From contig CALVDI010000020.1 of NCBI GenBank assembly GCA_944326225.1, positions 1 to 38,108 on the forward strand: 38,108 nucleotides of DNA, given 5' to 3'. A program made the position numbers and the translations under genes. Position 1 is the first letter of the stretch; each line of letters starts with the position of its first letter. Source of the stretch: an uncultured Bacteroidales bacterium (GTDB lineage: Bacteria; Bacteroidota; Bacteroidia; Bacteroidales; UBA932). Positions 7,885 to 16,320 of the stretch are shown here, piece by piece. Under the pieces are notes generated by a model. That model was not told the DNA's origin. It searched no databases and worked only from the letters and a program-made list of their open reading frames with translations.

Positions 7885-7901
7885 CGGCTCGGAGAAAATG
7901 T

Positions 7902-8822
7902 ATGGGACAGGAGAGTCATCATAGGACGGTGGAGAGGCAGATATTGGCGGCCTCGTATGTCAGTATTATCGGCAACGGACTGCTTTCGGTAGCCAAGATA
8001 GTGGCCGGTCTGATAAGCGGAAGTTTCGCGGTGGTCGGTGACGGTATCGACTCGGCGTCGGACGTGGCGGTGTCGATAGTGATGATAGTGGCGGCCAAGG
8101 TCATGGGACGGCGGCCCAATAAGAAATATGTCTATGGCTATGCCAAGGCGGAGTCGATAGCGACGAAAATACTCTCGATGCTGATATTCTTCGCCGGGGC
8201 CGAGATGCTGATATCGGCGGTAGGGCATCTTTTCTCCCATGAGGAGAGGGTCATGCCGGGGATGGTGGCCATCTATGTGACGGTGTTCTCGATAGTATGC
8301 AAGCTGCTGCTGTCGCTGTACCAGACCCGGGTCGGCAGGCGTACGGGCTCGTCGATGCTGATAGCCAACGGGGTCAATATGCGCAACGACATGATCATCT
8401 CGCTCAGTGTCCTGGCGGGCCTGTTCTTCTCGTTTGTATTGGACATGCCCGTGTTGGATTCGGTAACAGCGCTGCTGGTGAGCCTGTTCATTATCCGCTC
8501 GGCAGTCAGGATATTCATGGATTCCAATGTGGAACTAATGGACGGAGTTAAGGATGTGTCTGTCTATCAGCGGATATTTGACGCCATTGAGAAGGTCGAT
8601 GGTGTAAGCAACCCGCATCGGGTCCGCTCCCGCAGCATAGGAGGCAAATACATGATAACCCTCGATGTGGAGGCTGACGGCGGCATGACTCTCTCACAGG
8701 CCCATGCCCTGGCCTCCCAGGTGGAGCAGAACATCCGTGACAGTATCCCCGAGGTCTATGACATAGTGGTCCATGTGGAGCCCTTGGGCACGCATCCCGA
8801 GGATGTGTTCGGGGTAGGATGA
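7902..8822 (+). CDS. Cation diffusion facilitator family metal exporter
   Basis: This 306-residue inner-membrane protein has the CDF layout: about six hydrophobic segments (residues ~15-200) and a soluble C-terminal domain (~205-300) ending in VYDIVVHVEPLG, typical of the dimerising cytoplasmic domain. The family exports divalent metals by proton antiport. The first transport-site pair is intact as D50-xxx-D54 (DSASD). The second pair reads N159-xxx-D163 (NMRND), where zinc/iron-type members have HxxxD. Asn or Asp at this place is associated with other metal preferences, possibly manganese, so the substrate is uncertain. The KKYVYGYAKAES loop replaces the usual HPFGHGR-type motif. The MATE gene follows 18 bp downstream in the same direction. 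Confidence 0.9.
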   Translation: MGQESHHRTVERQILAASYVSIIGNGLLSVAKIVAGLISGSFAVVGDGIDSASDVAVSIVMIVAAKVMGRRPNKKYVYGYAKAESIATKILSMLIFFAGAEMLISAVGHLFSHEERVMPGMVAIYVTVFSIVCKLLLSLYQTRVGRRTGSSMLIANGVNMRNDMIISLSVLAGLFFSFVLDMPVLDSVTALLVSLFIIRSAVRIFMDSNVELMDGVKDVSVYQRIFDAIEKVDGVSNPHRVRSRSIGGKYMITLDVEADGGMTLSQAHALASQVEQNIRDSIPEVYDIVVHVEPLGTHPEDVFGVG

Positions 8823-8840
8823 GTATGGCAAAAAACTGCT

Positions 8841-10088
8841 ATGTCTGCAGGAAAAAGGAAATCCGATGAGCTGCTCGCGATGATACGCGGAGGGCTGCCC
8901 ATGTCTACCGGGCAGCAGCTGCGGCTTACGCTTATGTTGAGCGTACCGGCGGTGCTGGCCCAGCTCTCCTCGATAGTGATGCAGTATATTGACGCAGCCA
9001 TGGTCGGAAGTCTCGGGGCCGGCCCGTCGGCATCCATCGGTCTGGTGTCCACTTCAACGTGGCTTTTCAGCGGCATCTGTTCGGCTGTGGCGATTGGCTT
9101 CTCAGTGCAGGTGGCCCATGCCATCGGGGCCGGCGACATGACTAATGCCCGGGCTGTTCTGCGTCAGGCGATACTGTCCGTCAGTGTCTTCGGCCTGTTG
9201 TGGGGTGCCGCAGGCGTGTCAGTCAGCGGAGCCTTGCCGCATTGGCTGGGCGGAGACGAGTCTATCTGTCATGACTCGTCCGGTTACTTCAGGATATATT
9301 CTGCCTTCCTGCCGGTCTTTCAGATATACGTACTCTCGTCCGGAATGCTGCGTTGCAGCGGCAACATGCGTATCCCGAGTATGATGAGCGTGCTGATGTG
9401 TCTCCTGGATGTGGTCTTCAATTTTTTCCTGATATTTCCCACCAGGGAGATGACCGTCCTGGGTATGAGCGTGACAATGCCCGGAGCGGGTTGGGGTGTG
9501 AAAGGGGCTGCCTTGGGCACGGGCCTGGCGGAGGCCGTGGTTGCCGTAATCCTTATGCGGTATCTTTTCAGCCGTTCCGGGGATTTGAGACTCAAAGGCG
9601 AGCGTGGCCGTTTCATCCCTACTGCCGAGACATTGCGCAAGGCAGTCCGTATAGGCTTGCCTATGGCCATAGAGCATGCTGTCATCTGCGGGGCGCAGAT
9701 AATGACTACTGTGATAGTTGCCCCTCTGGGTATTTTCGCGATAGCGGCCAACTCGTTCGCCGTCACCGCCGAGAGCCTCTGCTACATGCCCGGTTACGGT
9801 ATCGCGGATGCCGCTACTACCCTGGTGGGCCAGAGCTATGGGGCCGGCAGGAAGGACCTTACCCGCCAGTTCGCAAGGATAACCGTTCTCATGGGCATGA
9901 CCGTGATGGGGGTGATGGGCGTGGTGATGTATTTCGGTGCGTCTGTCGCTGGCCTGGCTGCTGGCTCCGGCAATGGGACTGGCCGGGGTCTGGACAGCCA
10001 TGTGCGCGGAACTGTGTTTCCGAGGCCTGATTTTCCTGCTTGGTCTCAGGATAGTCTTCCGCAAAAAGCACTAACTTTGCGCCCATGA
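8841..10088 (+). CDS. MATE family efflux transporter with internal deletion and frameshift
   Basis: The first ~370 codons encode a MATE-type multidrug/cation antiporter with repeated hydrophobic segments and the family's two-fold layout. Near 9930-9952 the frame changes. The read frame continues as an unrelated tail to 10088. A second frame (9952-10074) encodes AWLLAPAMGLAGVWTAMCAE and a basic end (RIVFRKKH), which is the normal MATE C-terminus with its last helix. Compared with usual ~440-460-residue members, about 60-70 residues between these points (loop plus about one helix) are missing. The protein as read lacks a proper end and is probably non-functional, unless the change is an assembly error. 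It follows the CDF gene by 18 bp. Confidence 0.82.
   Translation: MSAGKRKSDELLAMIRGGLPMSTGQQLRLTLMLSVPAVLAQLSSIVMQYIDAAMVGSLGAGPSASIGLVSTSTWLFSGICSAVAIGFSVQVAHAIGAGDMTNARAVLRQAILSVSVFGLLWGAAGVSVSGALPHWLGGDESICHDSSGYFRIYSAFLPVFQIYVLSSGMLRCSGNMRIPSMMSVLMCLLDVVFNFFLIFPTREMTVLGMSVTMPGAGWGVKGAALGTGLAEAVVAVILMRYLFSRSGDLRLKGERGRFIPTAETLRKAVRIGLPMAIEHAVICGAQIMTTVIVAPLGIFAIAANSFAVTAESLCYMPGYGIADAATTLVGQSYGAGRKDLTRQFARITVLMGMTVMGVMGVVMYFGASVAGLAAGSGNGTGRGLDSHVRGTVFPRPDFPAWSQDSLPQKALTLRP
10072..10079 (+). promoter_or_regulatory. Possible -7 box before murF-alr
   Basis: TAACTTTG matches TAnnTTTG and lies 5 bp before the ATG at 10085. No -33 element at the proper distance is seen. If used, the mRNA would be almost leaderless. 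The box overlaps the TAA of the original MATE frame. Confidence 0.3.
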
Positions 10089-12496
10089 TTATATCTGTGG
10101 ACAGCCGAGGCGTTACCCGTCCTGCCGAGACTGTTTTCTATGCCATCAAGGGGCAGAACAATGACGGGCATGACTATGTGGAGCGGCTGTACGGCCGCGG
10201 TGTAAGGCATTTCGTGCTGAGCGAGCACAGACCTGACTTCGATGCCCTTGACGGTGCGTCGGTAAGATATGTGGAAGATACATTGGAGGCCCTGCAGGAG
10301 GATGCCGCGCAGTACAGGCGGCAGTGCCGGGCGGAGGTGACAGCCATTACGGGCAGCAACGGCAAGACTGTGGTCAAGGAGTGGATAGCCCAGCTCCTTG
10401 GCGAGGACATGCAGGTGAGCCGCAGTCCCCGCAGCTACAATTCACAGGTCGGAGTGCCATTGTCCATCCTGGAAATATCCCCCGACAGCAGTATCGCTCT
10501 TATTGAGGCCGGAATTTCAAGACCGGGGGAGATGCTCAGGCTGCATGATATCATCCGACCGGATATCGGGGTATTCACCCATTTAGGGGATGCGCACAGC
10601 GAGAATTTCTCCTCGCCCGAGGCGAAAATGCGGGAGAAGGCTCTTCTTTTCGAGGGATGCAGGACGGTGATATGCCGGGAGGGGATGCCTGCGCGGATAA
10701 TTCGGGAGCAATGCGGTTCCCGGACCCGTGTGTTTCTCTGGGGAATGTCTCCGGAGGCGGATGTGAGGGTGCTGGGCAGCACTCCCGTGGATGGTGCGGT
10801 GGATGTGGAGATCGAGGTTGGCGTGGACAGTCCCGGGCCGGATGCCGGCTGTACCGGGGAGCGGGGCAGGTTGCGTATTCCCTTTGCCGACGAGGCTTCT
10901 TTCGAGAACTGTATGACGGCGGTGACGTTCATGCTCTGTCACGGCTATACATTGGAGCAGCTGGCTCCGAGAGTGGCGGACCTGCAGCCTGTGGCCATGC
11001 GCATGGAGATACGTGAGGGCATCAACGGCTGTACTCTCATTAAAGATTATTATAATTCCGATCCGGCCTCGTTCGCGTTGGCTCTGCGGGCTTTGGCTGT
11101 GCAGGACAATGCCCGTTCCAAGGCGGTGATCCTGTCCGACTTCGTGGATGTGGACGGGGGGGACGGCTCGGTGTACAGGGAAGTGGCCTCCCAGCTCCGT
11201 AATGCCGGAATTACACGTTTTGTAGGGGTCGGTCCGTGTCTGTCCGGCTACAGGGAACTTTTCGATATGCCGCAGACCAGGTTCTATGATACGACTGAGG
11301 CATTCCTGGCCGGTGAGAAGAGGGAAGATTATCGCGATATGGGTATCCTCATCAAGGGAGCAAGGCAGTTCCGTTTCGAGTACATTGGCGGCTTTCTCGC
11401 CCGTCAGTCGCACACCACTGTCCTGGAGGTGGATCTGGATGCCCTGGCTGGCAATTTCAATCTGCTGCGCAACAGGGTGCCGAAAGGTACGAGGCTTGCC
11501 GTCATGGTGAAAGCCTTCTCTTATGGCAGCGGGGCAGGGGAGATAGCCTCGCAGCTGCAGTACAGTGGCGCCGACTATCTGATGGTGGCGTATGCTGACG
11601 AAGGCGTGGAATTGCGCTCAAGGGGCATTACTGTTCCGATAGCGGTGATGAATCCTGAGCCGGAGGCATTTGACCAGATGATAGAGTTCTCACTGGAGCC
11701 GGAGATATATTCTCTCGGACTGCTGCGTGACTTCGAGGCTGTCCTGGCCCGCCATGGCATAGAGGACTATCCTGTGCACCTCAAGCTCAACACCGGGATG
11801 AACCGCTCGGGACTCGACATGCCGGACATACCGGAGCTGCTGCGTTTCATGAAAGGGCGGCGGACGGTGATGCTGCGCAGCATGTTCTCTCATCTGGCGG
11901 CGGCTGATGATCCTTCAGAGGATGAGTTTACTTTGGGGCAGATCAGGCTTTTTGAGGAGATGACCGGAATGGTGCAGCCGCATTTTCCCTATAAGATACT
12001 GCGGCACATACTCAACAGTGCCGGCATAGAGCGTTTTCCTCAGTATGCCTTCGACATGGTGCGCATGGGTATCGGTCTGTACGGCATAGGGGATCTGCCG
12101 GGTCTGAGGCCTGTCAGCACGTTCAAGACTCATATTGCGTCGATACGTCGAATCACGCCTGAGCAGACGGTAGGCTACGGGCGCAAGGGCCGTGTAGACC
12201 GTATATCGGATGTCGCGGTGATACCGGTAGGCTATGCCGACGGACTGGACCGTCATCTGAGCTGCGGGGTGGGTGAGATGATGGTGCGCGGGTGCAGGGT
12301 CCCGGTACTGGGCAATATCTGCATGGATGCCTGCATGCTGGATGTGACGGGTACGGGTGCGCAAGTGGGAGACGAGGTTGAGATTTTCGGAAACGATATC
12401 CCCGTCACCGAACTTTCCGACAAGCTCGGCACTATTCCCTATGAGGTGCTTACCAGCGTTTCACGCAGGGTCAAGAGGGTCTATTTCAAGGAGTAG
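10085..12496 (+). CDS. murF-alr: Bifunctional MurF / alanine racemase fusion
   Basis: The 803-residue protein joins two steps of peptidoglycan precursor synthesis. The N-terminal ~430 residues are MurF, which adds D-Ala-D-Ala to UDP-MurNAc-tripeptide in the cytoplasm. The ATP-binding TGSNGKT is at residues 89-95, and HLGDAHSENF and the Mur-ligase C-terminal domain follow. The C-terminal ~365 residues are a PLP-dependent alanine racemase, with the PLP lysine at K476 (AVMVKAFSYGSG) and the catalytic tyrosine at Y698 (VGYGRKG). Such fusions are characteristic of Bacteroidetes. The reading frame is complete. Its 3' end overlaps the convergent ThiD-like gene by 16 bp, and its start overlaps the out-of-frame tail of the MATE reading frame. 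Confidence 0.95.
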   Translation: MIISVDSRGVTRPAETVFYAIKGQNNDGHDYVERLYGRGVRHFVLSEHRPDFDALDGASVRYVEDTLEALQEDAAQYRRQCRAEVTAITGSNGKTVVKEWIAQLLGEDMQVSRSPRSYNSQVGVPLSILEISPDSSIALIEAGISRPGEMLRLHDIIRPDIGVFTHLGDAHSENFSSPEAKMREKALLFEGCRTVICREGMPARIIREQCGSRTRVFLWGMSPEADVRVLGSTPVDGAVDVEIEVGVDSPGPDAGCTGERGRLRIPFADEASFENCMTAVTFMLCHGYTLEQLAPRVADLQPVAMRMEIREGINGCTLIKDYYNSDPASFALALRALAVQDNARSKAVILSDFVDVDGGDGSVYREVASQLRNAGITRFVGVGPCLSGYRELFDMPQTRFYDTTEAFLAGEKREDYRDMGILIKGARQFRFEYIGGFLARQSHTTVLEVDLDALAGNFNLLRNRVPKGTRLAVMVKAFSYGSGAGEIASQLQYSGADYLMVAYADEGVELRSRGITVPIAVMNPEPEAFDQMIEFSLEPEIYSLGLLRDFEAVLARHGIEDYPVHLKLNTGMNRSGLDMPDIPELLRFMKGRRTVMLRSMFSHLAAADDPSEDEFTLGQIRLFEEMTGMVQPHFPYKILRHILNSAGIERFPQYAFDMVRMGIGLYGIGDLPGLRPVSTFKTHIASIRRITPEQTVGYGRKGRVDRISDVAVIPVGYADGLDRHLSCGVGEMMVRGCRVPVLGNICMDACMLDVTGTGAQVGDEVEIFGNDIPVTELSDKLGTIPYEVLTSVSRRVKRVYFKE

Positions 12497-13326
12497 CTCC
12501 TGTCTTCCTTCTCGAAGAAGTCTATCGTGCGGTAGAACGGATGTACCGGTCCGTAGCCTGGCCCGAAGCGGTAGCAGGAGCCGTTGGCTATGGATTCGTT
12601 GATGAAGATCTCGGCCCTTTCCACAGCTGTGTCAAGGTCGTACTTTCTGGCAATGTAGGTGGCTATGGCCGAGCCGAATGTGTCACCGGTGCCGTTGACG
12701 TTGCGGGTGTCTATGTGACGTTTTGAGAATCGTCTTATGGTGTCGTTGTGGCGGTTGTAGAGTACGTCGATGAGATTCTCCCCGTCGGGTATCGACTTGA
12801 TGATTACGGAGCAGCCTGCCTCGGCTATCTTCCTGATGAGCCTATCCACGTTGTCGAGGGTTATGGTCTCGCCGGCCAGGACGCGGGCTTCATGGATGTT
12901 TGGAGTGATGATCTCGGCCTGGGGGAAGAGCAGCGCGCGATAAGCGTCTATCGACTCCTGAAGGATGAGTGCCCGGCCGCCAGAGTCTACCATCACCGGG
13001 TCGATGACCTTCGGCACGTCGGGATACTCCCGCAGCAGGCCTGCCACAGCCTCCACTATCTGCTTTTCGTACAGCATACCGGTCTTGATGCAGTCCGCTC
13101 CGACGTCGTCCAGGAAGTCCCGGCTCTGGTTCAGTATGATGTCCACCGGGATGGTGTGAATGCCCTTGACGTGAGTCGTGTTCATGTCTACCAGCAGGGT
13201 GGTGGCTCCGGCTGCGAATCCTCCGCACGCCGAGACGGCCTTGATGTCTGCCTGGATACCGCAGCAGCCGAGCGGCTCACTGCCGGCGATCATGAATACT
13301 TTCGCAAAATCTTTCTTGTTGTCCAT
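12481..13326 (-). CDS. thiD: ThiD/PdxK-family kinase (hydroxymethylpyrimidine or pyridoxal kinase)
   Basis: This 281-residue cytoplasmic kinase of the ribokinase superfamily has the ThiD signature GIQADIKA at residues 23-30, DPVMVDSGGRAL at 109-120, TPNIHEARVL at 141-150 and the anion-hole motif NGTGDTFGSA at 211-220. ThiD phosphorylates HMP and HMP-P in thiamine synthesis, and close relatives are pyridoxal kinases. Canonical ThiD has GTGC with a catalytic cysteine. Here it is D215, as in most ribokinases and pyridoxal kinases, and CC (21-22) precedes GIQ. These changes leave the substrate open between HMP and pyridoxal. A remnant of vitamin B6 genes lies 2.7 kb away. No TPP riboswitch is visible upstream. 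The ATG at 13326 has AAGGAA just before it. Confidence 0.8.
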   Translation of the reverse strand: MDNKKDFAKVFMIAGSEPLGCCGIQADIKAVSACGGFAAGATTLLVDMNTTHVKGIHTIPVDIILNQSRDFLDDVGADCIKTGMLYEKQIVEAVAGLLREYPDVPKVIDPVMVDSGGRALILQESIDAYRALLFPQAEIITPNIHEARVLAGETITLDNVDRLIRKIAEAGCSVIIKSIPDGENLIDVLYNRHNDTIRRFSKRHIDTRNVNGTGDTFGSAIATYIARKYDLDTAVERAEIFINESIANGSCYRFGPGYGPVHPFYRTIDFFEKEDRSYSLK

Positions 13327-13447
13327 TTTCCTTGCTTGCTTTTTTCTTTTGATGACTATTGGATTGGGAATCGAGCAGTCACTCCGGCCGGGATCTCACT
13401 ATTGTAGCCATGCCCGTCGTGGTGACACGCCCGCTGATGACTGGAGG

Positions 13448-14233
13448 CTATGCCGTTACCTTGAAATGCCTGAGTGCGTTGGCGACCCCGTCGCTGTCTA
13501 TGGTGTCGGTCACGTAGTCCGCGGCAGCCTTTACCGTTACTCCGGCATTGCCCATGGCCACTCCGGTGCCGGCCTTTCTCAATATGGAGATATCATTGCC
13601 GCCGTCTCCGAATGCCATGCATTCGTCCAGTCTCAGCCCCTCATGTCCGGCTATGATTTCCAGCCCCCTTCCCTTGTCGGCCTCGGAGGATATTATATCC
13701 GAGAAATATTCGCACCAGCGGGTGGATTCGGAGTGACGGAGCAGCCGTGCCACCTCCGCTTCCTGGGCTGTGTCGAAGAACGGGGTCATCTGGTATATCG
13801 GCTCTGTCAGCATCTGTTCCGTAGCGGTGTTCCGGTCGATCCCGGTTATGGCCAGCATCCCGCCGAAGATACGGTCTACTATGGGCTTGTGGTTGTGTAC
13901 GATAGCCCTGTCCTCACCGACTATCAGGGCCGGTACGTCCATCCGGTCCGCAGCGTTGAGGATGACCTTCACGTCTTTGGGGTCTATGGGACTGCGTGAG
14001 ACGGTCTCTGATCCGACAGTGCATATCGCTCCGTTGACTGTGATGTAGCCGTCTATCAGGTCCTCTATAGGCTCCAGGTTGTTGATGAGCGGCCTGGGCC
14101 TGCCTGTGGAGATGAATATTTTGATGCCCTTATTTTTAGCTTCGGCGAGAGCCTTTACAGTAGAGTCCGGGACTGAGTGTGTCCTGAAGCTCACCAGCGT
14201 TCCGTCTATGTCGAAAAACAGTGCTTTTATCAT
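13448..14233 (-). CDS. HAD-superfamily Cof-type phosphatase
   Basis: The 261-residue product starts MIKALFFDIDGTL, with the nucleophile at D8 and the general acid/base at D10. STGRP follows as motif II. A cap domain occupies the middle, and GDGGNDISIL with GVAMGNAG forms motif IV near the end. This is the HAD IIB (Cof) layout, whose members dephosphorylate sugar phosphates, nucleotides or vitamin phosphates. The substrate is unknown. I chose the ATG at 14233 because AAAGGAAG lies 5 bp upstream and the DxD motif then starts at residue 8. The longer frame (to 14308) adds 25 unlikely residues. A -33/-7 promoter lies just upstream. Confidence 0.88.
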   Translation of the reverse strand: MIKALFFDIDGTLVSFRTHSVPDSTVKALAEAKNKGIKIFISTGRPRPLINNLEPIEDLIDGYITVNGAICTVGSETVSRSPIDPKDVKVILNAADRMDVPALIVGEDRAIVHNHKPIVDRIFGGMLAITGIDRNTATEQMLTEPIYQMTPFFDTAQEAEVARLLRHSESTRWCEYFSDIISSEADKGRGLEIIAGHEGLRLDECMAFGDGGNDISILRKAGTGVAMGNAGVTVKAAADYVTDTIDSDGVANALRHFKVTA

Positions 14234-14253
14234 ATAGCTTCCTTTTGCGGCTG

Positions 14254-14284
14254 CGAATATACGCAGAAGCCGAGAGCAATGCAA
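14254..14284 (-). promoter_or_regulatory. Promoter of HAD phosphatase gene
   Basis: Read on the minus strand, TTGC (14284-14281), 19 nt and TATATTCG (14261-14254, one mismatch from TAnnTTTG) lie about 20 bp before the ATG at 14233. Confidence 0.5.
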
Positions 14285-14343
14285 GTTTACTTGCAATTGC
14301 CGGGGCACAACAGTATATGTGGACGAAGTCCAAATTGCGCATT

Positions 14344-15939
14344 CTAAGCGGTCTGCCAGTCCCCGATGTTGCCGGTGGCGGAGGAGAAAGAGGCACCGAT
14401 GCGGAATACCTTCCTGGAGTCGGCGGCGTAGGGCCTGTCGTAGCCTTTCTCCTCTATCTGGCGCAGGGCCTCCTCCGCCGTGCCGTCCAGTTTGAACTCG
14501 AAGATGTAGACGTACCTGTCTGTCTCCACGACGCAGTCGGCGCGGCCCTGTCCCGAGGCTTTTTCGGCATATACCTTCCAGCCGCCCAGCATACGGAATA
14601 TGAGATAGAAAGTGTACTGGAAATCCCTCTCCCTGGCCTCCCCGTCAGCCCTGCTGCACCGGATGCTGTACGGTATATCGGACAGCAGGGACTCCAAGTG
14701 CTCCCTGAGTCCATCGATTTTGCCCTTGTTCAGTGCGTTCCGGACATTTGCGGCCCAGCTTACCATCCTTGCGTCGGACCTGCTGATGTATCCTGAAGCC
14801 AGCATGGCGAGGAATCCCCGGCGTACCTCCTCGTTCGGGAAGTCCAGCCTGAAAAGCTCGGTCTCCCGGTCATATCCCTTGATGGTCAGGTACCCGCTCT
14901 GGTAAATCATGGGGAGCGGCATCTCCGCCGTGGCCTTGTAGTCGGCGAAAGCCTCCGGCGGATACTCTGCATTGACAAGATCTTCCAGATTCTCCTCACT
15001 GTGTGACAGCAGCCGTATAAGGTACTCCGGGGTGCCAGAGACGAACCAATAGTTCCTGATTTCCAGCTTGTCGAAAGCGTTGAGGAGACTGTAGGGGTTG
15101 TAAATGTCCGTCATGCCGGTGCTGAAGTGATATCCGTCGTAACGGTGCTTCAGTACGTCAATTTCTTCCTGCGGACTGATTCCTTCAACCGCGGCCATTG
15201 CCCTTATCGGTTCCTTGAAATAACTTTCCAGTTCAGCCTGTGTGATTCCGCAGAGCGTGTCGTACCGGCTGTCCATGCTGATGTCCTTCGGCTGGTTGAA
15301 CCCGCTGAAGACGCTTACCTGCGCGAACTTTGTGACTCCAGTGAGCAGCACGAACTGCAGGTCGGCGTCAGCGGCCTTGAATACCGAGTAGAAACCTCTC
15401 AGAACATCCTTGTGCCACTCCTCCAGCAGTCTCTCCTGCCCGTCGACAGTAGTTGTGTATCCTGTCTCCAGCACGTCCAGCAGGGGCTTGTCGTATTCGT
15501 CGATGAGCACCACGCACCTGCGGCCAGTGCGTTCGTGCGCAATCCGCAATACTTCCTGGAAGCGTCTTCCCGCGCCGGTGTATCTGTCCGCAGGGGGATA
15601 TTTCCTCTCCCAGGCCGAGACTGTATCTTCCAGAACACTCTCCAGAATCCCCGCTTCCTTGAAATTTCCGCCGTTGAAGTCGATATGGAACACCGGGTAC
15701 TCCAGCCACTCCTTCTCCAGTGCCTCCATGGCCAGTCCCCTGAACAGTTCCTTTCTTCCTAGGAAGTAGTTTTCAAGAGTGGACATCAGCAGGCTCTTTC
15801 CGAACCTGCGCGGGCGGCTCAGGAAGTAAATGGAGCCTCCTTTTATCAATTTGTAAATCAGCTCTGTCTTATCGACATAGACATAGCCTTCCTTGATAAT
15901 TCTTTCAAAACTCTGAATTCCTATCGGGTATTTCATCAT
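14344..15939 (-). CDS. AAA-ATPase-like / PD-(D/E)XK nuclease protein (DUF1703)
   Basis: The 531-residue protein starts MMKYPIGIQSFERI. It has the family's P-loop variant SRPRRFGKS at residues 41-49, a Walker B-like LIDEYDKPLLD around 145-155, a helical middle, and a C-terminal PD-(D/E)XK nuclease fold with GRADCVVE and YIFEFKLDG. This two-part family is abundant and often multicopy in Bacteroidales. It is thought to be linked to mobile DNA or defence, but its function is not proven. The ATG at 15939 is preferred because AAGGAGGA lies 7 bp upstream. The longer frame to 15975 has no such site. It stands alone between the HAD gene and a strong terminator, with its own possible -7 box. Confidence 0.88.
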   Translation of the reverse strand: MMKYPIGIQSFERIIKEGYVYVDKTELIYKLIKGGSIYFLSRPRRFGKSLLMSTLENYFLGRKELFRGLAMEALEKEWLEYPVFHIDFNGGNFKEAGILESVLEDTVSAWERKYPPADRYTGAGRRFQEVLRIAHERTGRRCVVLIDEYDKPLLDVLETGYTTTVDGQERLLEEWHKDVLRGFYSVFKAADADLQFVLLTGVTKFAQVSVFSGFNQPKDISMDSRYDTLCGITQAELESYFKEPIRAMAAVEGISPQEEIDVLKHRYDGYHFSTGMTDIYNPYSLLNAFDKLEIRNYWFVSGTPEYLIRLLSHSEENLEDLVNAEYPPEAFADYKATAEMPLPMIYQSGYLTIKGYDRETELFRLDFPNEEVRRGFLAMLASGYISRSDARMVSWAANVRNALNKGKIDGLREHLESLLSDIPYSIRCSRADGEARERDFQYTFYLIFRMLGGWKVYAEKASGQGRADCVVETDRYVYIFEFKLDGTAEEALRQIEEKGYDRPYAADSRKVFRIGASFSSATGNIGDWQTA

Positions 15940-15972
15940 GGCGTGTTCCTCCTTCGGTTTATGTCGGCAGCA

Positions 15973-15980
15973 CAAAGTTA
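15973..15980 (-). promoter_or_regulatory. -7 box of AAA-ATPase/nuclease gene
   Basis: TAACTTTG on the minus strand matches TAnnTTTG and lies 33 bp before the ATG at 15939. The -33 side is only T-rich without a clear TTG. Confidence 0.45.
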
Positions 15981-15996
15981 ATCCATTATCCCGAAA

Positions 15997-16025
15997 TAAA
16001 AAAGCCGGAGTCTATTCCGGCTTTT
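15997..16025 (-). terminator. Rho-independent terminator after the pdxS-pdxT remnant
   Basis: A perfect 6-bp stem GCCGGA/TCCGGC (16004-16009 and 16016-16021) with a 6-nt loop is flanked by an A-run on its left and TTTT on its right, so on the minus strand it ends in a T-rich run. It overlaps the stop codon of the remnant at 16012 and insulates the AAA-ATPase gene. Confidence 0.85.
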
Positions 16026-16320
16026 CTATCAGGTGCTCTATGAACCAGCGGTGGATGCGCGGGTCGTCGTTCAGCTCAGGGTGGAAGGAAGTGGCGAGCA
16101 TGTTGCGCTGGCGGGCGGCGACGATGTGGCCGTCCACTGTCGCCAGCACTTCTACGTCGGGAGCTGTAACATTCTCTATGTACGGGGCACGGATGAATGT
16201 CATGGGCACGTCCTCCATTCCGGCTGCGGCTCCTGCCTGTTCTGCGATTTTGGCCTGCTCAGGAGTGGTCACGTCCATGATTACTCCGCCTTTGAGCATC
16301 TGGGCCAGGTTTTTGTTCAA
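16012..16320 (-). pseudogene. Remnant joining PdxS start to PdxT end (vitamin B6 synthase)
   Basis: Residues 1-34 ([20 protein letters not shown]...) are the N-terminus of PdxS, the pyridoxal 5'-phosphate synthase subunit. From about residue 35 the sequence becomes the C-terminus of PdxT, the glutaminase subunit ([29 protein letters not shown]). PdxS is normally ~290 residues and PdxT ~190, so roughly 1.1-1.2 kb has been lost while the frame stayed open. All PdxS active-site lysines and the PdxT nucleophilic cysteine are gone. Only the His-x-Glu pair (HPE) remains. The frame begins at a TTG. Upstream codons still match PdxS (RYEL) but no ATG is present. The product is almost certainly inactive. 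Its native terminator is intact. It could also be an assembly join. Confidence 0.85.

Larger units (their letters stand above)
7576..7901. other. AT-rich intergenic region at the element/core boundary
   Basis: No supported gene is seen here. The stretch is more AT-rich than either flank and contains only very short open frames. Two TAnnTTTG boxes are visible (7647-7654 and 7877-7884). The right end of the mobile element may lie here, but no integrase, tRNA or duplicated attachment site is visible in the window. Confidence 0.6.

Noticed and set aside
7576-7901. tRNA gene as an integration target
   Set aside because: No cloverleaf or TTCRANNC T-loop could be found in this gap or the other gaps.
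12748-13407. 219-residue plus-strand frame
   Set aside because: It is antisense to the ThiD-family kinase, which has all family motifs.
13327-13447. TPP riboswitch upstream of the ThiD-like gene
   Set aside because: No THI-box sequence such as CTGAGA was seen in the leader on the minus strand.
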